Source: Bin80 sp965219915
GTDB taxonomy: Bacteria; Bacteroidota; Rhodothermia; Rhodothermales; Bin80
Assembly: GCA_965219915.1 (NCBI GenBank)
Contig: OZ244794.1
Location: 2,232,001-2,296,000 of the forward strand
Length of the DNA: 64,000 nucleotides
Direction: 5' to 3'
Of this stretch, positions 47,457-55,997 are shown piece by piece. Made by a program: the position numbers and the translations under genes. Numbering within the stretch: the first letter of the stretch is position 1; each line of letters opens with the position of its first letter. The notes beneath the pieces were generated by a model that saw only the letters and a program-made list of their open reading frames with translations, was not told the DNA's origin and did not search any database.

Positions 47457-49158
47457 ATCTCTCAAAGTCCAGCTCTAAGAATCTGGAAACCGAAGTGCCA
47501 GCAACGTTGTCATTGATCGTCAGTGTGAGCGTGAAAGGTCCTGGAATGGCCCAGCTTTCAATGTCTACTTCCACGAATTCGCGTATAGTTGAGGATTGAC
47601 CCTCAGACTCAAAGGAAGCTGTAATTGGTTGCTTGCCCTCTCCACTCAATGAATACGAAACCGTGTAATTGGTGCGATCTTGCGCGTCAAAATGCAGAAA
47701 ATATGCTTCAAAGTACAAGGCAAGTGGTGTAGCTGCATTAATGGTTTTACGCATGTAAGGAAGGGCTTCATCAAAGTTATTTGGGGATTCCAGAAAGAGT
47801 GGTTTCAGATCACTGACCTCCAATGACGTACCGTCTCCTTGAAGAGCCTCCAACGTATCAATCGAGGCAGTCCCTATTGCCCAGACCGTTCCGGGCTGTG
47901 GAGGTACGGAATCGGGAACAGTCCAATGTAGTGACCACTGCATCGCCACAGGTGACCCAGAACTGAAATTGGGGACTATCCAGGATTGAACAGGGGTTTC
48001 CGCAGCAGTGCCCCGTTGTAAATGGTACCGCCGGATACGAATCTCTTGGGGCTCAAATCCTTCATCTCGTTTTGATAGGGCCACACTCAATATGAAATCG
48101 GAGGAGGTGGCTTGTCTCAGTTGTCTAGAACGGCGCATCATGGTTCGGCTCGGTCGGACTGTGCTAAGATCAACATTCCAGAAAGCCTCCAGCCGCGTAG
48201 AACCGTCCTGTTCCAAAAACCTGATGAACCGTGTCTGTGGCTCAAACTCCACAGCATTGCCGTACACTTGGGTTACGCTGTTTGGGACGGTTCTTGCCCG
48301 GCTTAGTTGATGTTGATCATCTCGTGTCCTTGTATCCTGGATTGCCATTTGTGAAAATTGGTATGGCCGGAGAGGCTCCGAGGTGGGAAGCGCCGTATAA
48401 TTCGCGACAGCATCGTACACTGCACCGTAATGGCTGTGCTCCATGGCCAGTTGTCCAAATATATCCACCATCCATGCGAGTAGTATCGGGACATTCCTTG
48501 GACCTCGAAGGTTTAGGGGGATTAGCGCGTCAGGCGTATCAATCCGGAATGGTCTACGGCGAGATAACTGTACAAAGAGATAATGGGCATCATCATGGAT
48601 ATTGCGGTAAACCCATATTTCGTTTCGTGGCAACCGAAATTCCAGAGGTAAGGTCATAAGCCTGGGGTTTTGAAGGGATATGACAGCTTCCCTCCAGGGC
48701 CTTCCAAGTCTTACAAAAACACGCCCCCGGTCATCCACTCCAAGAGGATCTCTTTGATGCGCATATTCACGCTGAGCATGATAAACCCTGTACAGGTGCT
48801 CTTCGACTCTTTCATTGTACAGGGTTGCCGGCAACGGATCCTGTTGATGCCACCAGGATACGATTGCGGTAGCATCATTGGGAGTACCTTCATCTGATAT
48901 CAGTGCTTGTACAGACTGATTGATCGGCGATTCATCAGGTGTAATGAGTGCTATCCAGTGCAGATGACGTACCAGTGCTTCCTTGTCTCCGACCTCTGTA
49001 TTGGCTGCGTTGCCGAGCCAGTTAAGGTATTCAGTAGCAGCTTCCGCATATTGTTGGACGTTCTCTTCAGTAAAGACCCGTGCAATATTCGCTTCCTGGG
49101 CCAATATTGGCGAAACTGTGAGCAATTGAACTCCAAGAATGGAAAGAACCCGTATCAT
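47455..49158 (-). CDS. GWxTD-like exported protein
   Basis: From the ATG at 49158 (an upstream TTG at 49179 is less likely) the protein has 567 residues and a signal peptide (IRVLSILGVQLLTVSPILAQ). Residues ~135-150 contain PLGVDDRGRVFVRLGRP, which resembles the GWxTD family pattern (GWxTDRGRVYIRYG) but with Val for the Trp. C-terminal half is beta-rich. The family is common in Bacteroidota and of unknown function. It runs convergent to susD and is divergent from the CRTAC1-like gene with only ~45 bp between the starts. Confidence 0.7.
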   Translation of the reverse strand: MIRVLSILGVQLLTVSPILAQEANIARVFTEENVQQYAEAATEYLNWLGNAANTEVGDKEALVRHLHWIALITPDESPINQSVQALISDEGTPNDATAIVSWWHQQDPLPATLYNERVEEHLYRVYHAQREYAHQRDPLGVDDRGRVFVRLGRPWREAVISLQNPRLMTLPLEFRLPRNEIWVYRNIHDDAHYLFVQLSRRRPFRIDTPDALIPLNLRGPRNVPILLAWMVDIFGQLAMEHSHYGAVYDAVANYTALPTSEPLRPYQFSQMAIQDTRTRDDQHQLSRARTVPNSVTQVYGNAVEFEPQTRFIRFLEQDGSTRLEAFWNVDLSTVRPSRTMMRRSRQLRQATSSDFILSVALSKRDEGFEPQEIRIRRYHLQRGTAAETPVQSWIVPNFSSGSPVAMQWSLHWTVPDSVPPQPGTVWAIGTASIDTLEALQGDGTSLEVSDLKPLFLESPNNFDEALPYMRKTINAATPLALYFEAYFLHFDAQDRTNYTVSYSLSGEGKQPITASFESEGQSSTIREFVEVDIESWAIPGPFTLTLTINDNVAGTSVSRFLELDFER

Positions 49159-49203
49159 CTTCGTTGGACTCGGTAACAATGGGAGCTGGAAAGGACCATC
49201 TGC

Positions 49204-52200
49204 ATGTTAGTAACCTGTCAAAGAATCGCAATAAGCTCGATAAGTATGGTCCTACTATTCGGGTGTACGCGTGAGCGGCCGTTATTCACGCTCATGGAAC
49301 AGACCGGTATTGCGTTTGAAAATAGAATTGTTGAACAGGATGCGTTTAATGTTCTGGAATATGAGTACTTCTATAACGGGGGAGGGGTTGCAGCAGGAGA
49401 TCTCAATAACGATGGATTGGTGGATCTGTATTTCACCGCAAATATGGCGCCTGACCAACTCTACCTGAACCGCGGTGACTGGGCATTTGAGGATGTAACA
49501 GAACAAACAGGCATTGTTCATGAGCCCACCTGGACCACAGGCGTGACCATGGTTGATATCAATGGTGACGGGTGGTTGGACATTTACGTTTGTCGTAGTG
49601 GCAATGTTGGAACGGAACGCCGTCGCAACGCACTCTATGTGAATCAAGGCAACCTAACCTTCAGGAATGAAGCGGCAAGATATGGACTAGACGATCCTTC
49701 CTATTCCAATCATGCCGCGTTCCTTGATTATGACAGGGATGGAGATCTGGACATGTACCTGTTGAATCACTCTATACGGCGTTACTCTCATTTCGTTGTG
49801 GACTATATGCGCGCACAGCGCGATTCGTTGGCAGGAGACAAACTCTTTCGCAATGACGACGGAGTGTTCACGGATGTAAGTGAGAAAGCTGGTATCATTG
49901 GTAACCCATTGGGGTATGGTCTGAGCGTTGTTGTGAGTGACATCAATGGTGATCTTTGGCCCGATCTCTATATATCAAATGATTACATCGAAGACGACTA
50001 TCTATACATCAATCAGCAGAACGGTACGTTCGCTGAATCAATACGATCATATTTGACACACGCGTCTTATGCGTCTATGGGTGCTGATATTGCTGATATT
50101 AACAATGATCTGCAGGTGGATATCCTAACGCTGGATATGTTGGCGGAAGACAATTTTCGCCAGAAAGTACTCAAGGGCCCCGAAAACTTCAAGTTTTACG
50201 CACAATTACGCGCCGATGGATTTCACGAGCAGTATATGCGCAATATGCTCCATTTGCGTCGTGGGGTTGATTTTGTAGAGATTGGACAGGTTTCAGGCAT
50301 TTCGAATACGGATTGGAGTTGGGCGCCGCTTTTTGCTGACTTGGACAGAGATGGTTTAAAAGACTTGATAGTAACTAACGGCTATCTGCGAGATTATACA
50401 GACCTTGATTTTCTGTCGACTACATTACCCAATGCCTCAAAGGCGGCCGAGATGCGCGGAGAAGCTGTATCGGGATTGTTGCTTGTAGAGCAAATGCCCT
50501 CAACTCGTGTACCAAACTATGCCTTCAGAGGACGGGATGGTATTCATTTTGAAGATGTTACCGTTGATTGGGGGATGGAGCTCCCAACACATTCTAATGG
50601 GATGACATTGGCGGACCTAGACGGTGATCTTGATTTAGATCTTGTTGTGAATAACATTAATCAAAAGGCGTTGCTGTATCGCAATGAGTCAGTAGAGCAG
50701 GGAAGGGGAACAGCGTTGAGAGTGGCTCTGGCAGGATTTTCGGACAATACCCATGGTGTGGGATCCAAGGTTGTCCTCCATGGCGAGAACGGTTCGTCAA
50801 TCATGCAGGAGGCGATTTTTGTGCGTGGTTACCTCTCATCTCTTGAACCAGTCCTGTTTTTTGGAACGGGTCAATGGGGCGCAGTTGACATAGATGTTTA
50901 CTGGCCTGATGGGCGCTTACAACAATTGAAGAGTATTCCCACTAACCAGACCGTCAAAATTGAATACGGCAATGGGCTACCAATAGGATCATTGCCAGAG
51001 ACCACTAAGAAAGGCCAGCATTTGTTTGTACAAGACCACAACTCGGGTCTGGATTATCAGCATAGAGAAGATGTTTACTCTGACTGGGATATCCATCCAC
51101 TTCTGCCTCGGGATCTGGCGCAGGAGGGGCCGGCTCTAACAAGTGGAGATGTGAACGGCGATAACCTTATCGACATCTTTCTGGGAGGTGCTCGCGGTCA
51201 GGCAGCGAAGCTGTATCTACAGCAGTTGGATGGTTCATATGTAGGTGTGGAACTTCCGGTATTTGAGCAGCATGCGGCGTATGAGGATGTCGATGCAGTT
51301 ATTGCAGACTTTTCCGGAGATGGTGCTTCTGATCTCTATGTAGTGAGTGGAGGAGGGCCTGATCCCGAATACTGGCAGGACCGACTTTACATAAATACCG
51401 GCTTTGGAATTTTGTCGCATACTCCCGACCTGCTGCCCCCGATCCATACAGTGACAAGCACTGTTGCACCTAATGATATAGACGGCGATGGAGACATGGA
51501 CTTATTTATTGGTGGACTTCATCTTCCCGGGGAGTTCGGAAAAGCTCCACGTAGTTACATGTTGGAAAATACACCGGAGGGTTTGCGGGATCAGACTGCT
51601 TCCTGGGCACCAGGGCTACAGACTCCAGGGATGCTAACGACTGCTGTTTGGGCTGACGTTCACGGAGACGAGAAAAAGGAACTCCTTATTGCTGGACACT
51701 GGATGACAATACGTGTCTTCTGCATGAGAGAATCTACCATTTTGGAGGAATGCACAGCGTCTTTAGGATTAGCGGATCAGAATGGACTATGGAATCAGAT
51801 TGTGCCGGCTGATTTAGACATGGATGGGGATGTAGATCTAATTGCCGGTAATAGGGGTTGGAATGCGCAGGTTCAGATTTCTCCTGAATATCCAGCCACG
51901 CTGTATGTGGGTGATCGGGATCGTTCCGGCACGTGGGATATTATTTACAGCGGTTTTGTTAAGGGCTTGGAGGTGCCTATCGCTTCAAGGGATCAAATGG
52001 TTGCTCAACTACCGGATTTACGTCTACGATTCCCACAATATTCAGATTATGCAGCAGCGACAACCGATGAGATCATGTCCGGTTATGATATACCAACAAT
52101 CTCACTCAGGGCTAGCAATACTGCCTCAGTCGTTTTTGAGTTAACTGAGGGTGGTACATTTGAACCCAGACCACTACCCTTGGCTGCACAATTTGCGCCA

Positions 52201-52488
52201 GTCATGGACGCTCTTGTAATGGATGTGAATCAGGATGAGCATCTGGACATTCTTTTGGTAGGCAACGATTTTAGTAATAGGGCAGAGGAGGGCCGAATGA
52301 GTAGCGGTCGCGGTTTGATACTTTCCGGAAATGGTGCATTTAGTTTCCAGGAAATGAATACTGGCGATTTCTGGATGCGTGGAGATGCACGCAGACTGAT
52401 CAGGGTCAACAATCGTTTGATTGTCGCGAATAACAATGGTCCGCTGGATATATTTTTAATGCCGGATGAAGCGGGGCATAATCCGTGA
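49204..52488 (+). CDS. CRTAC1-like FG-GAP/ASPIC lipoprotein
   Basis: A 1094-residue protein with a lipoprotein signal ending LLFGC. Multiple calcium-type FG-GAP/VCBS repeats are visible (AGDLNNDGLVDLYFT, VDINGDGWLDIYV, LDYDRDGDLDMYL, ADLDGDLDLDLVVN, ADLDMDGDVDLIAG), interrupted by an ASPIC/UnbV-like region at ~500-575 (ALRVALAGFSDNTHGVGSKV). Such proteins are surface-exposed in Bacteroidota and often lie beside SusC/SusD loci; binding or processing of glycans is suspected, but not shown. It lies next to the SusCD pair though it is separated from it by the minus-strand GWxTD-like gene. Confidence 0.9.
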   Translation: MLVTCQRIAISSISMVLLFGCTRERPLFTLMEQTGIAFENRIVEQDAFNVLEYEYFYNGGGVAAGDLNNDGLVDLYFTANMAPDQLYLNRGDWAFEDVTEQTGIVHEPTWTTGVTMVDINGDGWLDIYVCRSGNVGTERRRNALYVNQGNLTFRNEAARYGLDDPSYSNHAAFLDYDRDGDLDMYLLNHSIRRYSHFVVDYMRAQRDSLAGDKLFRNDDGVFTDVSEKAGIIGNPLGYGLSVVVSDINGDLWPDLYISNDYIEDDYLYINQQNGTFAESIRSYLTHASYASMGADIADINNDLQVDILTLDMLAEDNFRQKVLKGPENFKFYAQLRADGFHEQYMRNMLHLRRGVDFVEIGQVSGISNTDWSWAPLFADLDRDGLKDLIVTNGYLRDYTDLDFLSTTLPNASKAAEMRGEAVSGLLLVEQMPSTRVPNYAFRGRDGIHFEDVTVDWGMELPTHSNGMTLADLDGDLDLDLVVNNINQKALLYRNESVEQGRGTALRVALAGFSDNTHGVGSKVVLHGENGSSIMQEAIFVRGYLSSLEPVLFFGTGQWGAVDIDVYWPDGRLQQLKSIPTNQTVKIEYGNGLPIGSLPETTKKGQHLFVQDHNSGLDYQHREDVYSDWDIHPLLPRDLAQEGPALTSGDVNGDNLIDIFLGGARGQAAKLYLQQLDGSYVGVELPVFEQHAAYEDVDAVIADFSGDGASDLYVVSGGGPDPEYWQDRLYINTGFGILSHTPDLLPPIHTVTSTVAPNDIDGDGDMDLFIGGLHLPGEFGKAPRSYMLENTPEGLRDQTASWAPGLQTPGMLTTAVWADVHGDEKKELLIAGHWMTIRVFCMRESTILEECTASLGLADQNGLWNQIVPADLDMDGDVDLIAGNRGWNAQVQISPEYPATLYVGDRDRSGTWDIIYSGFVKGLEVPIASRDQMVAQLPDLRLRFPQYSDYAAATTDEIMSGYDIPTISLRASNTASVVFELTEGGTFEPRPLPLAAQFAPVMDALVMDVNQDEHLDILLVGNDFSNRAEEGRMSSGRGLILSGNGAFSFQEMNTGDFWMRGDARRLIRVNNRLIVANNNGPLDIFLMPDEAGHNP

Positions 52489-52531
52489 CTAATAATCCCT
52501 CCAATATTATCGTAGGACCAATTTGTCTCAT

Positions 52532-53170
52532 ATGTGTGGCCGAATAGCACAAGCCCATAGTCCCGAAGAGCTCGCAGAGCTGTTTGGTGTCCAATTGGGT
52601 GTTGACATACTTGCAGATGTTACTCCCTCGTACAATGTCGCTCCAAGCAGCGAGATTATAGCACTGTGCCTAAGTGCGTATGGCGATGAAATGTGGACTA
52701 CACTGCAGTGGGGCATGCTGCCACATTGGTCGAGATTTAAGCGCCCTGTAATCAATGCGCGGATGGAGACCGTGGGGAGTAAACCAATGTTCAGAAATTC
52801 ATTCTCAAAGCGCCGTTGCGTGATCCCCGCAACAGCATATTATGAATGGTTACCTTCTCCCGCAGGGAAACAACCCTACTGTATCCGACTTGAGAGTGAT
52901 ACTCCATTGTTGCTGGCTGGGCTGTACCTTGACAACCAATGTGTTATTCTGACACGACCGGCCCAGGAGGATATTGCGTTCATTCATCATCGCATGCCGG
53001 TGATTTTGGGCTCCGAAATGATTCGAGAATACCTAAGCACGTTGGAGTTCGCCTTTGATATAATTGAGCTGCCCAGCGATACCGGATTGCGGACATACCC
53101 GGTGAGCAGGAAGGTCGGAAGCCCAAGGTACAACAGTCCTGACTGCCTCAATCCGATTACGCAGAAGTGA
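52532..53170 (+). CDS. SRAP-domain protein (HMCES/YedK-like)
   Basis: From the ATG at 52532 the protein begins MCGR, placing the catalytic Cys2 at the N-terminus after Met removal as required; the TTG at 52523 would not. The 212-residue SRAP domain has NARMETVGSKPMFR, AYYEWLPS (the conserved Glu) and HHRMPVIL (the conserved His). The family crosslinks to abasic sites in single-stranded DNA to protect them. It is 35 bp downstream of the CRTAC1-like gene and 16 bp before an M24 peptidase gene; no link to those genes is known. Confidence 0.95.
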   Translation: MCGRIAQAHSPEELAELFGVQLGVDILADVTPSYNVAPSSEIIALCLSAYGDEMWTTLQWGMLPHWSRFKRPVINARMETVGSKPMFRNSFSKRRCVIPATAYYEWLPSPAGKQPYCIRLESDTPLLLAGLYLDNQCVILTRPAQEDIAFIHHRMPVILGSEMIREYLSTLEFAFDIIELPSDTGLRTYPVSRKVGSPRYNSPDCLNPITQK

Positions 53171-53186
53171 GCTTAGCCTGGGGACT

Positions 53187-54251
53187 ATGCCGGGAGACCA
53201 TTTTATTCGGGATATACTACGTTCCAAGGACGCCACAGGCGTGATCATTAGCCATTTACCGAATATTCGATGGATCTGTGGATTCACGGGATCTACAGGT
53301 CTTCTTATCGCTCGCGAAAACAAGCTCATTTTATTGACCAACGGTATATATGAAACCCAGGCGGCCTTGGAGGTGCGGGGAGCGGAGGTCCACATAGGCT
53401 CGCATCCTATGGCAGAATTCGCGAGGGATGAAGGCTTGGTGAACCCTTCAGAAAAGCTAATTATTCAGCCTGAATACCTGACGGTGGCGGAACTTGCCTG
53501 TTGGAAAACCACGATACCTGGGATATCATTCATCCCCGTTGAAAATTTATTAAATGAGCATGTTGCAAAAAAATCGGAAAGAGCGATTGCTGGAATGCGC
53601 AGAGCACAGGCTATTTCGGATGCTGTATTTAAAGTAATACTTCAATACATCCAACCGGGTATTCGGGAGAATGAGTTGGCAGCTAGGATAAACTATCATC
53701 ATTTGATGCTTGGTGCCTCAACAATGGCATTCGAGACAATCGTCGCCTCTGGTCCAAACAGTGCACTGCCACATGCTCGTCCGGGGGAGCGAAAACTACA
53801 GTTTGGGGAGCCATTATTGCTGGATTTTGGGTGTGTGTTCGATGGATTTGCTTCGGACATGACACGCACTGTACATTTGGGCGAACCCAATAAAAAATTC
53901 ACTAGGGCCTATGAGGCAGTCCAGGTGGCGCAGGAGCGGGCAATATCTTCGGCTTCCGCCGGCATGGAAGTATCCGCGGTCTATCAGGTTGCCCAAGATG
54001 CTCTGAAAGAGTTTGGACTTAAAGAGTTCTTTATTCATAGTCTAGGCCATGGGATAGGCATGAAGGTTCACGAGTGGCCGCGTATTTCGTCCAATTCGTC
54101 TGCAATCTTACATGAGGGCTATACAGTAACCATCGAGCCGGGCGTCTATTTTCCAGGTGAGTTTGGAATTAGGATTGAGGATACTATTCTGATTGGTTCA
54201 AAAACTTGTGAACGATTGTCCATCATTGAGCGAGATCTGCTGGTGATTTGA
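53187..54251 (+). CDS. M24-family aminopeptidase (Xaa-Pro peptidase-like)
   Basis: A 354-residue 'pita-bread' metallopeptidase. N-terminal creatinase-like domain (~1-125), then the catalytic domain with the dinuclear-metal ligands: Asp in LLLDFG, Asp in ASDMTRT, His in SLGHGIG, Glu in TIEPGVY and Glu in GIRIED. It likely cleaves after the first residue of X-Pro peptides; whether PepP- or PepQ-like is open. Its stop overlaps the next ATG (TGATG). Confidence 0.93.
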   Translation: MPGDHFIRDILRSKDATGVIISHLPNIRWICGFTGSTGLLIARENKLILLTNGIYETQAALEVRGAEVHIGSHPMAEFARDEGLVNPSEKLIIQPEYLTVAELACWKTTIPGISFIPVENLLNEHVAKKSERAIAGMRRAQAISDAVFKVILQYIQPGIRENELAARINYHHLMLGASTMAFETIVASGPNSALPHARPGERKLQFGEPLLLDFGCVFDGFASDMTRTVHLGEPNKKFTRAYEAVQVAQERAISSASAGMEVSAVYQVAQDALKEFGLKEFFIHSLGHGIGMKVHEWPRISSNSSAILHEGYTVTIEPGVYFPGEFGIRIEDTILIGSKTCERLSIIERDLLVI

Positions 54252-55522
54252 TGAAGAATGTGCTGGTAGTAGCGTACTATTTTCCACCACTTGGACTCAG
54301 TGGAGTTCAGCGGATTGCTGGATTTGTGCGTCACTTGCATGAGTATGGATGGAAGCCAACCGTACTCACTGCAAAGCCAGCGGGCTACTTTGCACACGAC
54401 AACTCACTTTGGGCACCTATTCAGGAAGCAGGGATCCGGATAATACATACAAGAAGCCTTGATCCAACACGCTTTTTCCGGGCGGGTAGTACAGTTAGGC
54501 TTCCTCGGGAATCGAAAAGACAAGTCCTGGCTTCAATCAGTAACTGGGTTTTTGTACCCGACAACAAACTAGGTTGGATGCCTTTTGCAGTTCGGGCCGG
54601 TTTACGAGAAGCATCACTTCAAGCTTGTAGTGCCATTTTTTCCAGTGCGCCCCCCTATACAGGCCACCTTGTGGGTAGCAAAATCGCTCAGCGGTTAGAA
54701 TTGCCCCTTATTGTTGATTTTCGTGACGATTGGGTGGGAAATCCAAGACATATCTATCCAACTCCATTACATCGAAAACTTCATGTTCGACAGGAGCGAC
54801 GAGTTCTCCAGAATGCATCCGCTGTTACCACGATTAACCGTCCAATTCTAGAATGTTTACAGACCAGGCACGAACATCTTAAAATAACTGGGCATGTTAT
54901 CCCCCACGGATACGAGGAACAGCACGCTTCATCAGTAACTAGAACGAATTATAAGAATAAGCTTCGCCTTGTCTATACAGGTGTGTTTTACGATGCTCAA
55001 ACCCCCGAATATTTTTTACGTGGTTTAAGAGAATTCTTGATCCAAAATCCCGATATGCGTAAGCGGATTTCGGTAATCTTCGCAGGGCTAGTGCCGGACA
55101 ATTTCGCTCGACTAGTGCGAAGCTTGAAGCTTGAACAAGTAGTTCAATATGTTGGATATCTTGAGCACAGTAGCGTAGTTGCGCTACAACAGAAAGCCGA
55201 TATATTGTGGATGACCATTGGCAGTCGACCTGGTGCATCGCAAATTTCGACGGGCAAATTATCCGAATATATGGGAACCAGGAAGCCGATACTGGCATTG
55301 GTACCCCCGGGAGCGGCAAGCGACACATTGCACCGGTATAGAGCGGCTTACATTGTTTCTCCCGAGGATATCAATCAAGCGACGCAAGCACTAAACCGGA
55401 TAAGGAATGATTGGCGTAATCAATGTTTTCCAGAGCCGGATGAAGCATTCGTATCAAAACTTAGCCGCAAGCATCTTACACAGAGATTATCTGATGCGCT
55501 AAATACCGCAGTGCAAGGATAA
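54251..55522 (+). CDS. GT4-type glycosyltransferase
   Basis: A 423-residue GT-B fold glycosyltransferase. The N-terminal part begins VLVVAYYFPPLGLSGVQR, common among Bacteroidota GT4 enzymes; the C-terminal half contains RLVYTGVFYDAQTPE and a late GASQISTGKLSEYMGTRKP donor-binding region. It likely adds a sugar to cell-surface glycan or lipid, acting in the cytoplasm. Substrate unknown. It is translationally linked to the M24 peptidase gene (TGATG). Confidence 0.85.
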   Translation: MKNVLVVAYYFPPLGLSGVQRIAGFVRHLHEYGWKPTVLTAKPAGYFAHDNSLWAPIQEAGIRIIHTRSLDPTRFFRAGSTVRLPRESKRQVLASISNWVFVPDNKLGWMPFAVRAGLREASLQACSAIFSSAPPYTGHLVGSKIAQRLELPLIVDFRDDWVGNPRHIYPTPLHRKLHVRQERRVLQNASAVTTINRPILECLQTRHEHLKITGHVIPHGYEEQHASSVTRTNYKNKLRLVYTGVFYDAQTPEYFLRGLREFLIQNPDMRKRISVIFAGLVPDNFARLVRSLKLEQVVQYVGYLEHSSVVALQQKADILWMTIGSRPGASQISTGKLSEYMGTRKPILALVPPGAASDTLHRYRAAYIVSPEDINQATQALNRIRNDWRNQCFPEPDEAFVSKLSRKHLTQRLSDALNTAVQG

Positions 55523-55553
55523 GCCTAAGAACAAAACTGAAAAAAGAGTCAGA

Positions 55554-55961
55554 ATGTCTCAGAAAAGGCTTGAACTGGTGTTGGGATCCACTTTCGAAGA
55601 GTTGGACTGCGCGGTGGAAGCCTTGCAGGAGTTTATACCAACCATGGAATTGGATGACGACTTGGCCTACAGGGTCATCCTTCTTGCAAGCGAAGCCTTA
55701 ACGAATGCAATGGAGCACGGAAACCAGTGGGACGAGAGCAAGGAGGCAACCCTTAGCCTAGTTAAGGACGGAAACCTAATTGAGGTGGTTGTAACCGATG
55801 AAGGTGAAGGCATCCATTGGACGCAACATGACCCGCTGGAGGAATCTAATCAATTAGCAGATCATGGCCGGGGGCAGTTTTTCATGTCCACGATGGCCGA
55901 CGAGATTCACGTTGAGGGTAACGGCTGCAGACTACGTTTGGTATTTTATACTCAAACGTAG
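55554..55961 (+). CDS. RsbW-like ATP-binding (anti-sigma-type) protein
   Basis: A 135-residue GHKL ATPase domain protein of the serine-kinase/anti-sigma type. The N box EALTNAMEHGN (47-57), the G1 box DEGEG (82-86) and a HGRGQFFM lid region (104-111) are present. Members inhibit sigma factors or phosphorylate anti-sigma antagonists; no sigma factor or STAS-domain partner is adjacent, so the target is unknown. Its stop codon lies in a 13-bp hairpin (55932-55961). Confidence 0.9.
   Translation: MSQKRLELVLGSTFEELDCAVEALQEFIPTMELDDDLAYRVILLASEALTNAMEHGNQWDESKEATLSLVKDGNLIEVVVTDEGEGIHWTQHDPLEESNQLADHGRGQFFMSTMADEIHVEGNGCRLRLVFYTQT
55932..55961. terminator. Hairpin spanning the RsbW-like stop codon
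   Basis: CTACGTTTG (55932-55940) pairs with CAAACGTAG (55953-55961), and the loop extends the stem by GTAT/ATAC with a one-base bulge, giving 13 pairs. It lies at the convergent end of this gene and the large minus-strand gene. No T-tract follows on either strand, so a classical terminator is not certain; it may stabilise mRNA ends. Confidence 0.4.
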
Positions 55962-55997
55962 CCTGCAGCACTTGCAGCAATTAGTTCGGGCCAGACG

